Source of the DNA: Actinomyces oris
GTDB taxonomy: Bacteria; Actinomycetota; Actinomycetes; Actinomycetales; Actinomycetaceae
Assembly (NCBI RefSeq): GCF_001937665.1
Contig: NZ_MSKL01000012.1
Span: 1-64,000 of the forward strand
Direction of reading: 5' to 3'
DNA: 64,000 nucleotides
The notes beneath the pieces were generated by a model that made no database searches, was not told where the DNA came from, and saw only the letters and a program-made list of their open reading frames with translations. Positions 53,853 through 62,445 of the stretch are shown piece by piece (positions within the stretch are counted from its first letter, which is position 1; each line of letters opens with the position of its first letter). Both the position numbers and the translations under genes were made by a program.

Positions 53853-53974
53853 GTGTCCACATCGGTGACAAAGGCGGGCTCCGGGTGCACACCGCCGCGA
53901 AGAAACCGCATGATTCCGCGGTTCCGTTGACGGCCTGATCGGGCCGCAGGTTCCTTTGTCACCGATATGGACAC
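53853..53974. repeat. 122-bp inverted-repeat element, copy 2
   Basis: The ends GTGTCCACATCGGTGACAAA.. (53853-53874) and 53953-53974 are inverted repeats with one mismatch. The central hairpin equals that of copy 1 at 6586, in inverted orientation, and both copies are exactly 122 bp. It lies between the convergent decarboxylase and transporter genes. Confidence 0.82.
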
Positions 53975-54045
53975 CTCTGGGCTCACTCGGCCCGGATCCG
54001 GTGGCCCGAGAAGCACTCCCCCGCCCACCGCCGTCAGGTCACCCC

Positions 54046-55629
54046 TTACAGCGCCACGAGGACCTGGACCATGACGATCTTGACGACGATGGCCAGGGCG
54101 AACAGAGTCGCATAGCCGGCCTCGATGCGCTCGTCATCGCGTTTGGACAGGGCGAAGGCCAGGATCGCGGGCTGCCCGACGAGCCCGGCCAGGCCGCCGG
54201 AGGCGCGCTGCGCGGAGACCCCCGCCCACCGCGCCCCGGTCAGCAGGACGATGGCGCTGACCGCCACGACGAGCGCGGCGAGCACCCCCACCTTGAGCCC
54301 CGTCATCGAGAAGGCCGAGGCCGCGAAGTCCGGTCCGGAGGCCAGCCCGATCGCGGCCAGGAAGAACAGCAGCCCCAGCTGGCGAATGGTGGAGTTGGCG
54401 GCGTGCGGCAGCCCCCACACGAAGGGGCCAGTGCGGCCCACCCGCCCCAGGACCATGCCGACGACGAGCGGCCCGGCCGCCACCCCGAGCCGCAGGGTGA
54501 TGCCTCCGGGAAGCGGGATCGCCACCAGCCCCAGGAGCACGCCGAGCGCCATGCCGGCCCCGACGGAGAAGGCGTCGATCTGAGCGATGGAGCGCTCGGA
54601 GTCGCCGAACCAGTCGGCAGCCTTCTCCAGCTCGTCGCTGGGGACCACCGCCAGCACCCGGTCGCCGAGCTCCAGGACGAGGTCCTCGCGGGCCAGCAGG
54701 TCCAGGTCGCCGCGCTTGACGCGGGTGATGACGCCCTGGAAGCGCCCGGGCATGTCCACCTCGGCGATGGTGCGACCGGCCACCCGTGTCGAGGAGACGG
54801 TCAGGCGCCGGAAGTCGACGGCGGTGCGGTCCTTGGCCAGGCAGTTGTGAAACCCGGTGCCCAGGTCGTGCACGGCGGACTCGACGGCGGACGGCGCCCC
54901 GACGATGACGACCTTGTCCCCGGGCAGCAGCACCTCGCCGGGGGCCACGACCCGGGTCTCGCCGTCGCGCTCCAGGTAGGAGATGCGGATGCTCCCCTCC
55001 TTGAAGGCCTTCATCTCGCCGAGCGCCACCCGCTGGAGGAGGTAGACGCTGGTGGCGGTGATGCCGTCGGCGCTGGCGGGCCGCGGGTCGCGTCGCCCGG
55101 GCCAGGAGCGTCCCACGACCCCGGACACGATGAGGATGGCCACGGCCACGCCCACGGGGTAGGCCAGGGCGTAGCCGACGGCGGGCTCCTGGGTGCCGGC
55201 CGCCTCGATGGCGGCGTCGAGCACCGGCGAGGTGAGGGCGCCCGCGTAGGCGCCGGAGTCCATCGCGGGGCTCACACCGGCCAAGTGGGAGTAGAGGCCG
55301 CCCGCCCCGCCGGCGATCACGAGCGCGACGACGCACAGAGCCATGAGCGGCAGCTGCCTGCGCAGGTCGCGGAAGAAGGTGTTGCCGGCGGCCAGGCCCA
55401 CGGTGTAGCAGAACAGGGCCAGGCCGAGGCTGCGCAGCAGGGTGAGGTCGGCGCCGAGCCGGGGGTCGAGGGCACCCACTGCGAGGCCCATGAAGAGCGC
55501 CCCGGCAGCGCCGAAGCGGATCGGTCCCAGTGGGATCTGCCCGACGGCGGTCCCCAGGCCGATGACGAGGAAGACGATGAGGATCGGCGCCTGCGCAAGG
55601 ACGTCGAGAACGGGATGGAGCACGGACAC
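54046..55629 (-). CDS. AspT/YidE-type antiporter with two TrkA-C domains
   Basis: 527 residues. Two blocks of about five helices flank a soluble centre with two RCK/TrkA-C domains (LLQRVALGEMKAFKEG..LPGDKVVIVG and VIT RVKRGDLDLLAREDLVLELGDRVLAVV). The motifs LALFCYTVGLAAGNTFF and QLGLLFFLAAIGLASGPDF belong to the AspT/YidE/YbjL antiporter family. Aspartate-alanine or succinate exchange is known for some members; the substrate here is unknown. GTG start. The gap to cstA (55630-55901) includes an AT-rich stretch near 55736-55765. Confidence 0.88.
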   Translation of the reverse strand: MSVLHPVLDVLAQAPILIVFLVIGLGTAVGQIPLGPIRFGAAGALFMGLAVGALDPRLGADLTLLRSLGLALFCYTVGLAAGNTFFRDLRRQLPLMALCVVALVIAGGAGGLYSHLAGVSPAMDSGAYAGALTSPVLDAAIEAAGTQEPAVGYALAYPVGVAVAILIVSGVVGRSWPGRRDPRPASADGITATSVYLLQRVALGEMKAFKEGSIRISYLERDGETRVVAPGEVLLPGDKVVIVGAPSAVESAVHDLGTGFHNCLAKDRTAVDFRRLTVSSTRVAGRTIAEVDMPGRFQGVITRVKRGDLDLLAREDLVLELGDRVLAVVPSDELEKAADWFGDSERSIAQIDAFSVGAGMALGVLLGLVAIPLPGGITLRLGVAAGPLVVGMVLGRVGRTGPFVWGLPHAANSTIRQLGLLFFLAAIGLASGPDFAASAFSMTGLKVGVLAALVVAVSAIVLLTGARWAGVSAQRASGGLAGLVGQPAILAFALSKRDDERIEAGYATLFALAIVVKIVMVQVLVAL

Positions 55630-55901
55630 GACGCCAGGGTAGCCGCAGGCCCCCGAGCACCCCGAACCCCGCGCACCAGTCTCGGCCCGAGCCCGGCAAC
55701 GTCATGCGCGACGCCGTACAGCGGCCACCGGAAGCATTATTCAATAGGTGGGATAAATGGCATTGATGTCGGGGGTGAAAGACATGCACCCCGCCACCGG
55801 ACTCGCCATTGCTTCCCTTCCGCCACCAGGAGGAATACCCTGGAGGAGTCACCGGAGACGATGACGTCACACCTTTTCTCGACGACGAGAACGGAATCCC
55901 G

Positions 55902-58292
55902 ATGCCCCAGAAAGAAGCCTCCTTACCCACCTACTCACCGGAGGAGGAGAAGCGGATCATCCGCAACGCCGACGGCGTCCCCGTCGGCATACGTCCTGAT
56001 AATCGGTGGACACCCGCACGAATCGCCACATGGGTGGTCATCACCGCCCTGGGCGTCCTGGGGTGGTGGATGCTGGCGGTCGTGCGCGGCGAGCACGTCA
56101 ACACCATCTGGTTCGTGGTCACCGCCGTATGCACCTACGCGATCGGGTACCGCTTCTACGCCCTCTACATCCAGCGGCACATCATGCGCCCCGACGACAC
56201 CAACGCCACCCCGGCCGAGCGCATCAACAACGGGCGCGACTTCGACCCCACCCACCGCGTCGTCCTCTACGGCCACCACTTCGCGGCCATCGCCGGCGCC
56301 GGCCCGCTGGTCGGCCCGGTCCTGGCCGCCCAGATGGGCTACCTGCCCGGCACTCTGTGGATCATCATCGGCGTCCTCGTGGCCGGCGCGGTCCAGGACA
56401 TGCTCGTCCTGTTCTTCTCCATGCGCCGCGGCGGCCGCTCCCTGGGCCAGATGGCCACTGACGAGATCGGCAAGATCGGTGGCATCGTGGCGACCATCGT
56501 CGTCTTCGTCATGCTCATGATCGTCCTGGCGGTCCTGGCCATGGTCTGCGTCAACGCCCTGGCCGCCTCCCCGTGGGGCGTCTTCTCGGTGGGCATGACC
56601 ATCCCGATCGCCATCGGGATGGGCCTGTGGCTGCGCTTCGTCCAGCCCGGCAAGATCACCCAGGTCTCCTTCGTCGGCTTCGGCCTGCTCATCGCCGTCA
56701 TCATCGGCGGGCGCTGGGTGGCCGAGTCCTCCTTCGGCCACTACCTGCACCTGTCCCCCACCACCCTGGTGTGGGCCATGATCATCTACGGCTTCCTGGC
56801 CGCGGTCCTGCCGGTGTGGGTCCTGCTCACCCCGCGTGACTACCTGTCGACCTTCATGAAGGTCGGCACCATCACGATCCTGGCCCTGGGCATCATCATC
56901 GTGCGCCCCCTGGTGGAGATGGCCGCCGTCACGGAGTTCGCCTTCAACACCGCGGGCCCCGTCTTCGCCGGCACCCTCTTCCCCTTCCTGTTCATCACCA
57001 TCGCCTGCGGCGCCCTGTCCGGCATGCACGCCATGGTCTCCTCGGGCACCAGCCCCAAGATGGTGGAGAAGGAGACCCAGGTCCGCATGATCGGCTACGG
57101 CGGCATGCTCATGGAGTCCTTCGTGGCCATCATGGCGCTGGCGGCCGCGGTCTCGTTGAGCCCGGGCATCTACTTCTCCATGAACACCTCGACGGCGACC
57201 ATGAACAAGCTCGCCGGCCCCGAGACGGTGGCCGCCGCCCCCTGCAAGACCACCGACGACCCGGAGCGCCACTGCGAGAAGCTCGCCGAGGCCGCCGTCG
57301 CCAAGCTCGGCGTCACCGACGCCCAGGGCCGCAAGCTCACCCCCGAGTGGGACTCCTGGGATGACAACGGCACCCCCAAGACCTACACGGGCGCCGAGGC
57401 CCTGGAGCGCCTGGCCAGCGACGTCGGCGAGCCCAACGTCGTCTCGCGCACCGGCGGCGCCCCCACCCTGTCGGTGGGCATCGCCCACATCCTCCACCAG
57501 ATCGGCGGGGGCCGGGCCATGATGGGCTTCTGGTACCACTTCGCCATCATGTTCGAGGCCCTGTTCATCCTCTCGGCCGTCGACGCCGTCACCCGCGTGG
57601 CCCGTTTCCAGCTCTCCGACGCACTGGGCAACGCCTTCCCCAAGTTCAAGGACCCGTCCTGGCACGTGGGCGCCTGGGGGACCACGGCGGTCGTCGTCGC
57701 CTCCTGGGGGGCTCTGCTCCTTATGGGGGTCACCGACCCGCGCGGCGGCATCCAGACGCTCTACCCGCTGTTCGGCATCGCCAACCAGCTCATCGCCGCC
57801 GTGGCCCTGCTGGTGGTCACCGTCATGGTGGTGCGCAAGGGCTACACGAAGTGGGTGTGGATCCCCGCGATCCCGCTGGTCTTCGACACGGCAGTCACCT
57901 TCACGGCCTCGTGGCAGAAGATCTTCTCCACCGATCCGCTCGTGGGCTACTTCCAGCAGCATCGCGAGGCCGTCGCCAAGCTGGGCACGCTCTCCGACCC
58001 GGCCAAGATCGAGGAGACCAAGGCGATCGTGCGCAACACGATGATTCAGGGGACGTTGTCGATCGTCTTCCTGGTCATGGTCGCCTTCGTCATGGTCTGC
58101 GCCCTCATCCGCATCGTCCAGACGATCCGCAACCGGGACACGACGACGTCGGAGGACCCGTACCAGGAGTCCAACTTCTACGCGCCTGAGACGATGATCG
58201 CCTCCTCGCTCATGAAGAAGGTCTCCCGGGAGTACGAGCAGGTGGGCGACCCGGCCCTCATCCCCCACAAGGCCCACGCGGAGAAGTCATGA
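55902..58292 (+). CDS. cstA: CstA-family pyruvate/peptide transporter
   Basis: 796 residues with about 16-18 helices. The diagnostic blocks are NNGRDFDPTHRVVLYGHHFAAIAGAGPLVGPVLAAQMGYLPGTLW, VTPRDYLS, SGMHAMVSSGTSPKM and FGIANQLIAAVALLV. Relatives import pyruvate (CstA, BtsT) under carbon limitation. An external loop near 440-480 has two cysteines (APCKTT, RHCEKL). The ATG at 55902 is the only good in-frame start before the conserved region; its ribosome site is weak. It overlaps ybdD by four bases. Confidence 0.94.
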   Translation: MPQKEASLPTYSPEEEKRIIRNADGVPVGIRPDNRWTPARIATWVVITALGVLGWWMLAVVRGEHVNTIWFVVTAVCTYAIGYRFYALYIQRHIMRPDDTNATPAERINNGRDFDPTHRVVLYGHHFAAIAGAGPLVGPVLAAQMGYLPGTLWIIIGVLVAGAVQDMLVLFFSMRRGGRSLGQMATDEIGKIGGIVATIVVFVMLMIVLAVLAMVCVNALAASPWGVFSVGMTIPIAIGMGLWLRFVQPGKITQVSFVGFGLLIAVIIGGRWVAESSFGHYLHLSPTTLVWAMIIYGFLAAVLPVWVLLTPRDYLSTFMKVGTITILALGIIIVRPLVEMAAVTEFAFNTAGPVFAGTLFPFLFITIACGALSGMHAMVSSGTSPKMVEKETQVRMIGYGGMLMESFVAIMALAAAVSLSPGIYFSMNTSTATMNKLAGPETVAAAPCKTTDDPERHCEKLAEAAVAKLGVTDAQGRKLTPEWDSWDDNGTPKTYTGAEALERLASDVGEPNVVSRTGGAPTLSVGIAHILHQIGGGRAMMGFWYHFAIMFEALFILSAVDAVTRVARFQLSDALGNAFPKFKDPSWHVGAWGTTAVVVASWGALLLMGVTDPRGGIQTLYPLFGIANQLIAAVALLVVTVMVVRKGYTKWVWIPAIPLVFDTAVTFTASWQKIFSTDPLVGYFQQHREAVAKLGTLSDPAKIEETKAIVRNTMIQGTLSIVFLVMVAFVMVCALIRIVQTIRNRDTTTSEDPYQESNFYAPETMIASSLMKKVSREYEQVGDPALIPHKAHAEKS

Positions 58293-58576
58293 CGGCTACT
58301 CCTCCGACACCGCAGCCGGCGGATCGGGTGAGCGCCCGACGTCGGGTGCACCAGGTCCTGACCCGGGCCCGCACCCTGTGGCGGGACATGACCGGGGAGT
58401 CCGCCTATGACCGCTACCTGGAGCGCTACGCCCGCGAGCACGCGCAGTGCCCCAACGGGCACGGGGGCTCCCACGGCTCCGAGCACGGTTCTGGGCATGG
58501 CCCCATGAGTGAGCGCGAGTTCTGGCGCGCCCGGGCCAAGCAGGCTGAGACGGAGATCAACGCCAGCTGCTGCTGA
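58289..58576 (+). CDS. YbdD/YjiX small protein, partner of CstA
   Basis: 95 residues, ATG inside the cstA stop. TLWRDMTGESAYDRYLERYAREH and MSEREFWRARAKQAE are the DUF466 blocks. Between them lies a Gly/His-rich insert (GHGGSHGSEHGSGHG) preceded by a cysteine, and the protein ends in CysCys, so a metal site is possible. It accompanies CstA in most genomes and is needed for its function in some. Confidence 0.9.
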   Translation: MTATPPTPQPADRVSARRRVHQVLTRARTLWRDMTGESAYDRYLERYAREHAQCPNGHGGSHGSEHGSGHGPMSEREFWRARAKQAETEINASCC

Positions 58577-58609
58577 GTCCCGGGGAACTCGCCCCTGTGC
58601 TCCGATCGT

Positions 58610-58648
58610 TACCGCCCGCCTTCCAGGGTTCCCGGAGGGCGGGCGGTA
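58610..58648 (+). terminator. Terminator of cstA-ybdD overlapping the next promoter
   Basis: TACCGCCCGCCTTCC pairs with GGAGGGCGGGCGGTA, one mismatch, loop of nine. Its last bases are the start of TAGCGT, the -10-like hexamer of the VanZ gene, so the two signals share bases. Confidence 0.6.
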
Positions 58649-58659
58649 GCGTCGTGAGC

Positions 58660-59208
58660 GTGCCCGCCCAGCAGCCCGCGCCCGAAGCACGGACCTCCGC
58701 CGACTCCCCCGACACCTCCTGGGGGACGTTACCGGCGTCGGCCGGTGCGCCGTCCGCCGGCCGCACCACGGGCCCGAACATGCCCGAGGCCCTCCCCCCG
58801 GGCCACTCCTCCTACGAGCGGATCGCCCGCGTCGCGGCGGTCATCCTCCTGGCCGTCATCTGCGTGGCGGTCACATGGCCCTCCGGACGCGAGGTCGCCG
58901 AGCTCAAGGACACCATGGGACCGGGCTTCCTCAGCTCCGAGGGCAAGGACGTCGTCCTCAACCTGGTGATGCTGGCGCCGGCCACCTTCTGCGCCGTCGC
59001 GGGATGGCGGGACATCCCCTGGTGGATATGGGCGCTGGTGGGTTGCGTCGTCGGACTGAGCGCCGAGGTGCTCCAGAGCCTCCTGCCGATGCTGGAGCGG
59101 CGCCCCTCGCTGGCCAATGTCGGCCAGAACGCCGTCGGCGCCTGGGCCGGCGCCCTGACCGCCTGGTACCTGTTGCACCGCCTGCACCCCCGGCCCGCCG
59201 CCGCCTGA
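58660..59208 (+). CDS. VanZ-like membrane protein
   Basis: 182 residues. After a Pro/Ala-rich N-terminus come four hydrophobic segments. KDVVLNLVMLAPATFCAVAG and the block SAEVLQSLLPMLERRPSLANVGQNAVGAWAG match VanZ proteins, where E..Q, R and N are conserved. A role in lipid or antibiotic tolerance is only suggested by the family. The GTG at 58660 is preferred over 58654 because it stands seven bases after TAGCGT, as in the other leaderless genes. Confidence 0.8.
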   Translation: MPAQQPAPEARTSADSPDTSWGTLPASAGAPSAGRTTGPNMPEALPPGHSSYERIARVAAVILLAVICVAVTWPSGREVAELKDTMGPGFLSSEGKDVVLNLVMLAPATFCAVAGWRDIPWWIWALVGCVVGLSAEVLQSLLPMLERRPSLANVGQNAVGAWAGALTAWYLLHRLHPRPAAA

Positions 59209-59457
59209 CTCCCCCGTCATCACCGGAACGACGCCGCACCGTCACGAGCGGACCGCGTCCCTTCAAGGGCGGGGACGCTCAGGCACCGTGCGCGCACCAC
59301 ACGAGGGTGGGGTGCTACTGGAAGAGGGTCGGGGATACTCCACGTAGGCGGGACCTTCGTGCAGTACGCACAACCTTCGGCCAGTAGATCCCGGCCCTCG
59401 TACAGTAGGCCGGCCCGCGGGATCCGGAGCAGGGCCGACCCGGAAACGGGGACAGCG

Positions 59458-59487
59458 AAAGGCCCGGACCATGCGGCCCGGGCCTTT
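59458..59487 (-). terminator. Terminator after tRNA-Leu
   Basis: AAAGGCCCGG pairs with CCGGGCCTTT in a perfect 10-bp stem, directly downstream of the tRNA on the minus strand, with TTT in the right arm. Confidence 0.65.
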
Positions 59488-59495
59488 CCGTTCTG

Positions 59496-59579
59496 TGCGC
59501 GGGGGGGGACTCGAACCCCCATGATCGTAAGATCACACGGACCTGAACCGTGCGCGTCTACCAATTCCGCCACTCGCGC
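59496..59579 (-). tRNA. tRNA-Leu (anticodon CAG)
   Basis: 84 bases. On the minus strand it reads GCGCGAGTGGCGGAATTGGT at the 5' end. The anticodon arm is CACGG-TTCAGGT-CCGTG, a long variable arm (GATCTTACGATC) marks class II, and GGGGGTTCGAGTCCCCC is the T arm. The acceptor stem has one A-C mismatch. The CCA is not encoded. The surrounding 59209-59836 has no protein gene that I can support. Confidence 0.95.
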
Positions 59580-59836
59580 GAGAAGCGAGCATGAGACTAG
59601 CCTGCCACCCCCGCCGCCGTCCAATCCTCACCACCACATCCGGCCGTGAGACCGCTCACGACACAATTACCTCACACAGCGGGGGCCGTCTCCCCTGCAA
59701 TCGCTTCGCTACCGTTACGATGGGAACGGTATCGGCCTGCACGCAGGACCGTGCAGGCCCATAGCGAGGCGGGACAGTCCCGTCTCCCGGCTCCATCCCG
59801 GGGGCCGCCACACCATATTTGGGGGAGGTACTGTCC

Positions 59837-60544
59837 ATGGGATTCCTGGACAAGTTCGAGAAAGGCGTCGAGAACGTCACGAACCGCGCCATGTCCCGTT
59901 TCTCGGACGACATCGAGCCCATCGAGATCGCCTCGAAGCTCCGCGAGACCATGGACAAGCGCGCGGCGTCCTTCGCCCGCGACCGTTCAGTGGTTCCCAA
60001 CATCTTCCGCATCCACCTCACCCCACCGAGCATCGAACGCATCACCGCCTGGGGCCAGGACGAGATGGTGCGTCAGATGGAGGAGGTCGCCACCTCGCAC
60101 GCCGCGGACCAGGGCTACTCCTTCGTCGGCCCGGTCGAGGTCTCCTTCCTCGTCAACAACAACCCCAACGCCCCGGCGATCGAGATCGAGTCCTCCACGC
60201 GGCGCGGCGCCGCCGCCCCGGCCGCCTCCGCCACCGCCACCCCGGCGCACCCGATCGTCGACATCAACGGCCAGCGCTACCTGCTCACCGGACCGGTCAC
60301 CGTCATCGGGCGCGGCTCGGAGGCGGACATCATCGTCGACGACTCCGGCGTCTCACGCCGTCACCTGGAGATCCGCCTGACGCACGGCAACGCCATCGCC
60401 AGCGACCTGGGCTCCACCAACGGCACCTTCGTCGAGGGCCAGCGGGTCGACGCCGTCACCCTCGTGGACGGCAACACCCTCACCATCGGCCGCACCCAGA
60501 TCCTGTTCTGGGATGGCACCCAGAACAGCGGAGTCAACGGGTGA
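59837..60544 (+). CDS. fhaA: DUF3662/FHA domain protein FhaA
   Basis: 235 residues. The N-terminal DUF3662 begins MGFLDKFEKGVENVTNRAMSRFSDDIEPIEIASKLRETMD. The C-terminal FHA domain is YLLTGPVTVIGRGSEADIIVDDSGVSRRHLEIRL..DLGSTNGTFVEG. FhaA binds phosphothreonine on PknB substrates such as MurJ and links kinase signalling to wall synthesis. GGAGG lies about 10 bases before the ATG. It opens the operon that continues to rodA; the long linker of mycobacterial FhaA is short here. Confidence 0.94.
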   Translation: MGFLDKFEKGVENVTNRAMSRFSDDIEPIEIASKLRETMDKRAASFARDRSVVPNIFRIHLTPPSIERITAWGQDEMVRQMEEVATSHAADQGYSFVGPVEVSFLVNNNPNAPAIEIESSTRRGAAAPAASATATPAHPIVDINGQRYLLTGPVTVIGRGSEADIIVDDSGVSRRHLEIRLTHGNAIASDLGSTNGTFVEGQRVDAVTLVDGNTLTIGRTQILFWDGTQNSGVNG

Positions 60545-61017
60545 GCGCACTCGCCTTCACGATCCTACGGCTGGGCTACCTGGTCCTGCTGTGGTTCTTC
60601 CTGTACCTCATCGTGCGCGTCATGCGCCGCGATATGGCCGACTCCCCCGTCGCCGGCCCGTCACGTCGACGCTCCGCGGGCGGCTCCGAGCAGCCCTCAG
60701 GCCCGCCCCCCAGGGGCCGACGACGCAGCGCCACCCGCCTGGTCATCACCGAGGGCCCGCTGGCCGGCTCGACCGTGCCCCTGAGCCCGTCGTCGATCAT
60801 CATCGGCCGCTCACCCTCCTGCACCCTGGTCCTTGACGACTCCTACGCCTCATCGCGCCACGCCCGCGTCTTCCCCAAGGACGGCGCCTGGTGGCTGGAG
60901 GACCTCGGATCCACCAACGGAACCATGATGGACGGCCGCCCCGTGCACGGCGCCGTGGAGCTCCCCATGAACATTCCTGTCAGAATCGGCCAAACGACGC
61001 TGGAGCTGCGCTCATGA
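60541..61017 (+). CDS. fhaB: FHA domain protein FhaB (FipA)
   Basis: 158 residues, GTG overlapping the fhaA stop. One N-terminal helix (TILRLGYLVLLWFFLYLIVRVMRRDM) anchors a C-terminal FHA domain (IIIGRSPSCTLVLDDSYASSRHARVF..DLGSTNGTMMDG). The mycobacterial counterpart joins FtsZ and FtsQ at division. Confidence 0.94.
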   Translation: MSALAFTILRLGYLVLLWFFLYLIVRVMRRDMADSPVAGPSRRRSAGGSEQPSGPPPRGRRRSATRLVITEGPLAGSTVPLSPSSIIIGRSPSCTLVLDDSYASSRHARVFPKDGAWWLEDLGSTNGTMMDGRPVHGAVELPMNIPVRIGQTTLELRS

Positions 61018-62444
61018 CCATCTCCCTGCGCTTCGCCGCACGCTCCGACGTCGGCCTGGTCCGCCAGTCCAACCAGGACTCGGGCTACGCCGGCCCCCAC
61101 CTGTGCGTCCTGTGCGACGGGATGGGCGGGCCCGCGGGCGGAGACATCGCCTCGGCGGTCGCCGTCGAGCACCTCATGCCCTTGGACGCAGACTCCCACC
61201 AGGCCGGTGAGCTGCTGGGCCTCATGCGCGACGCCGTCCAGGCCGCCCACACCGAGCTCGTCACCCTGTCCTCGCAGGATCCCGACCTCGCCGGTCTGGG
61301 GACCACCTGCATCGGCGTCATGCGCAGCGGCAACAAGCTCGCCATGGTCCACGTGGGTGACTCGCGCGCCTACATGCTGCGTGACGGCACCCTCACGCAG
61401 GTCACCACCGACCACACCTTCGTGGAGTACCTCGTGGAGACCGGGCGCCTCACCCGGGACCAGGCCCGCCAGCACCCGCAGCGCTCGGTCCTCCTGCGCG
61501 TCCTGGGGGACACCGAGGGCGAGGTCCAACTCGACGAGTCGATCCGCGAAGCCGTTCCCGGCGACCGCTGGCTGCTGTGCTCCGACGGCCTGAGCGGCCC
61601 GGTGACCGCCGAGACCATCGGTGAGGTCCTGGCCGGCGTCGCCGACCCCGGTCAGGCCGCCGATCAGCTCATCGACCTGGCGCTGCGCGCCGGCGGACCG
61701 GACAACGTCACCGCCGTCGTCTTCGACGTCGTCAAGGACGACCCCGAACCGCAGACCGTCCCGCAGGTGGTGGGCAGCGCCGCCACCGAGCGCCTGGCCC
61801 AGGAGCGTGCCGCCGCCGCCCATCGCGCGGGTGACGGGGAGGCCAAGGCCAAGGACACCGAGGCCACCAGCCCCGCCGCCAAGGCCGCAGCCCTCATGGC
61901 CACCCTGGAGGAGCAGGCCGGCTCCACCCCTACGAAGGAGTCCTCCGAGGCCAACGAGGCCATCGCCGCGGAGGCCGCCACCCAGCAGAAGGCCCGACGC
62001 CGTCACCGCCGTCGGGTCCTCGTGGGCGGCCTCGTCCTGCTGGCCACGCTCGTCGGGGCCAGCGCCCTGTTCTACCGCTGGACCCAGACCCGCTACTACG
62101 TCTCCACCTACAAGGGCGAGGTCGCCATTTACCAGGGGATCCCCCAGTCCGTCGGCCCCCTCAAGCTGAGCCACTCGGTCAAGACCTACGCGGACCTGCC
62201 GGTGGAGGAGCTCGATCACAACATCCGCGAGCGCCTGGAGGCCACCGTCACCCAGTCGTCGATGAGCGACGCGGAGACCTACGTGGACAAGACGGTTCGC
62301 TCCTACCGCAAGCCGGCCGCCGCCCCGCAGAGCACCTCGGGCCCCACGGCCAAGCCCTCATCCCCCTCATCCTCACCCACCTCCACCCCGTCGCCGGCCT
62401 CCGCCACACCGACCCAGCCCGGCAAGACCGGGCAGGAGGGGTGA
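61014..62444 (+). CDS. pstP: PP2C-type Ser/Thr phosphatase PstP
   Basis: 476 residues, ATGA overlap with fhaB. The catalytic domain has SNQDSGYAGPHLCVLCDGMGGPAGGDIAS, HVGDSRAYMLRDG, LLCSDGLSGPV and GGPDNVTAVVFDV. A disordered Ala/Glu/Thr-rich linker leads to one helix (RVLVGGLVLLATLVGASALFY) and an external domain ending in a Ser/Pro/Thr-rich tail. It reverses PknA/PknB phosphorylation. Confidence 0.95.
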   Translation: MTISLRFAARSDVGLVRQSNQDSGYAGPHLCVLCDGMGGPAGGDIASAVAVEHLMPLDADSHQAGELLGLMRDAVQAAHTELVTLSSQDPDLAGLGTTCIGVMRSGNKLAMVHVGDSRAYMLRDGTLTQVTTDHTFVEYLVETGRLTRDQARQHPQRSVLLRVLGDTEGEVQLDESIREAVPGDRWLLCSDGLSGPVTAETIGEVLAGVADPGQAADQLIDLALRAGGPDNVTAVVFDVVKDDPEPQTVPQVVGSAATERLAQERAAAAHRAGDGEAKAKDTEATSPAAKAAALMATLEEQAGSTPTKESSEANEAIAAEAATQQKARRRHRRRVLVGGLVLLATLVGASALFYRWTQTRYYVSTYKGEVAIYQGIPQSVGPLKLSHSVKTYADLPVEELDHNIRERLEATVTQSSMSDAETYVDKTVRSYRKPAAAPQSTSGPTAKPSSPSSSPTSTPSPASATPTQPGKTGQEG

Positions 62445-62445
62445 G

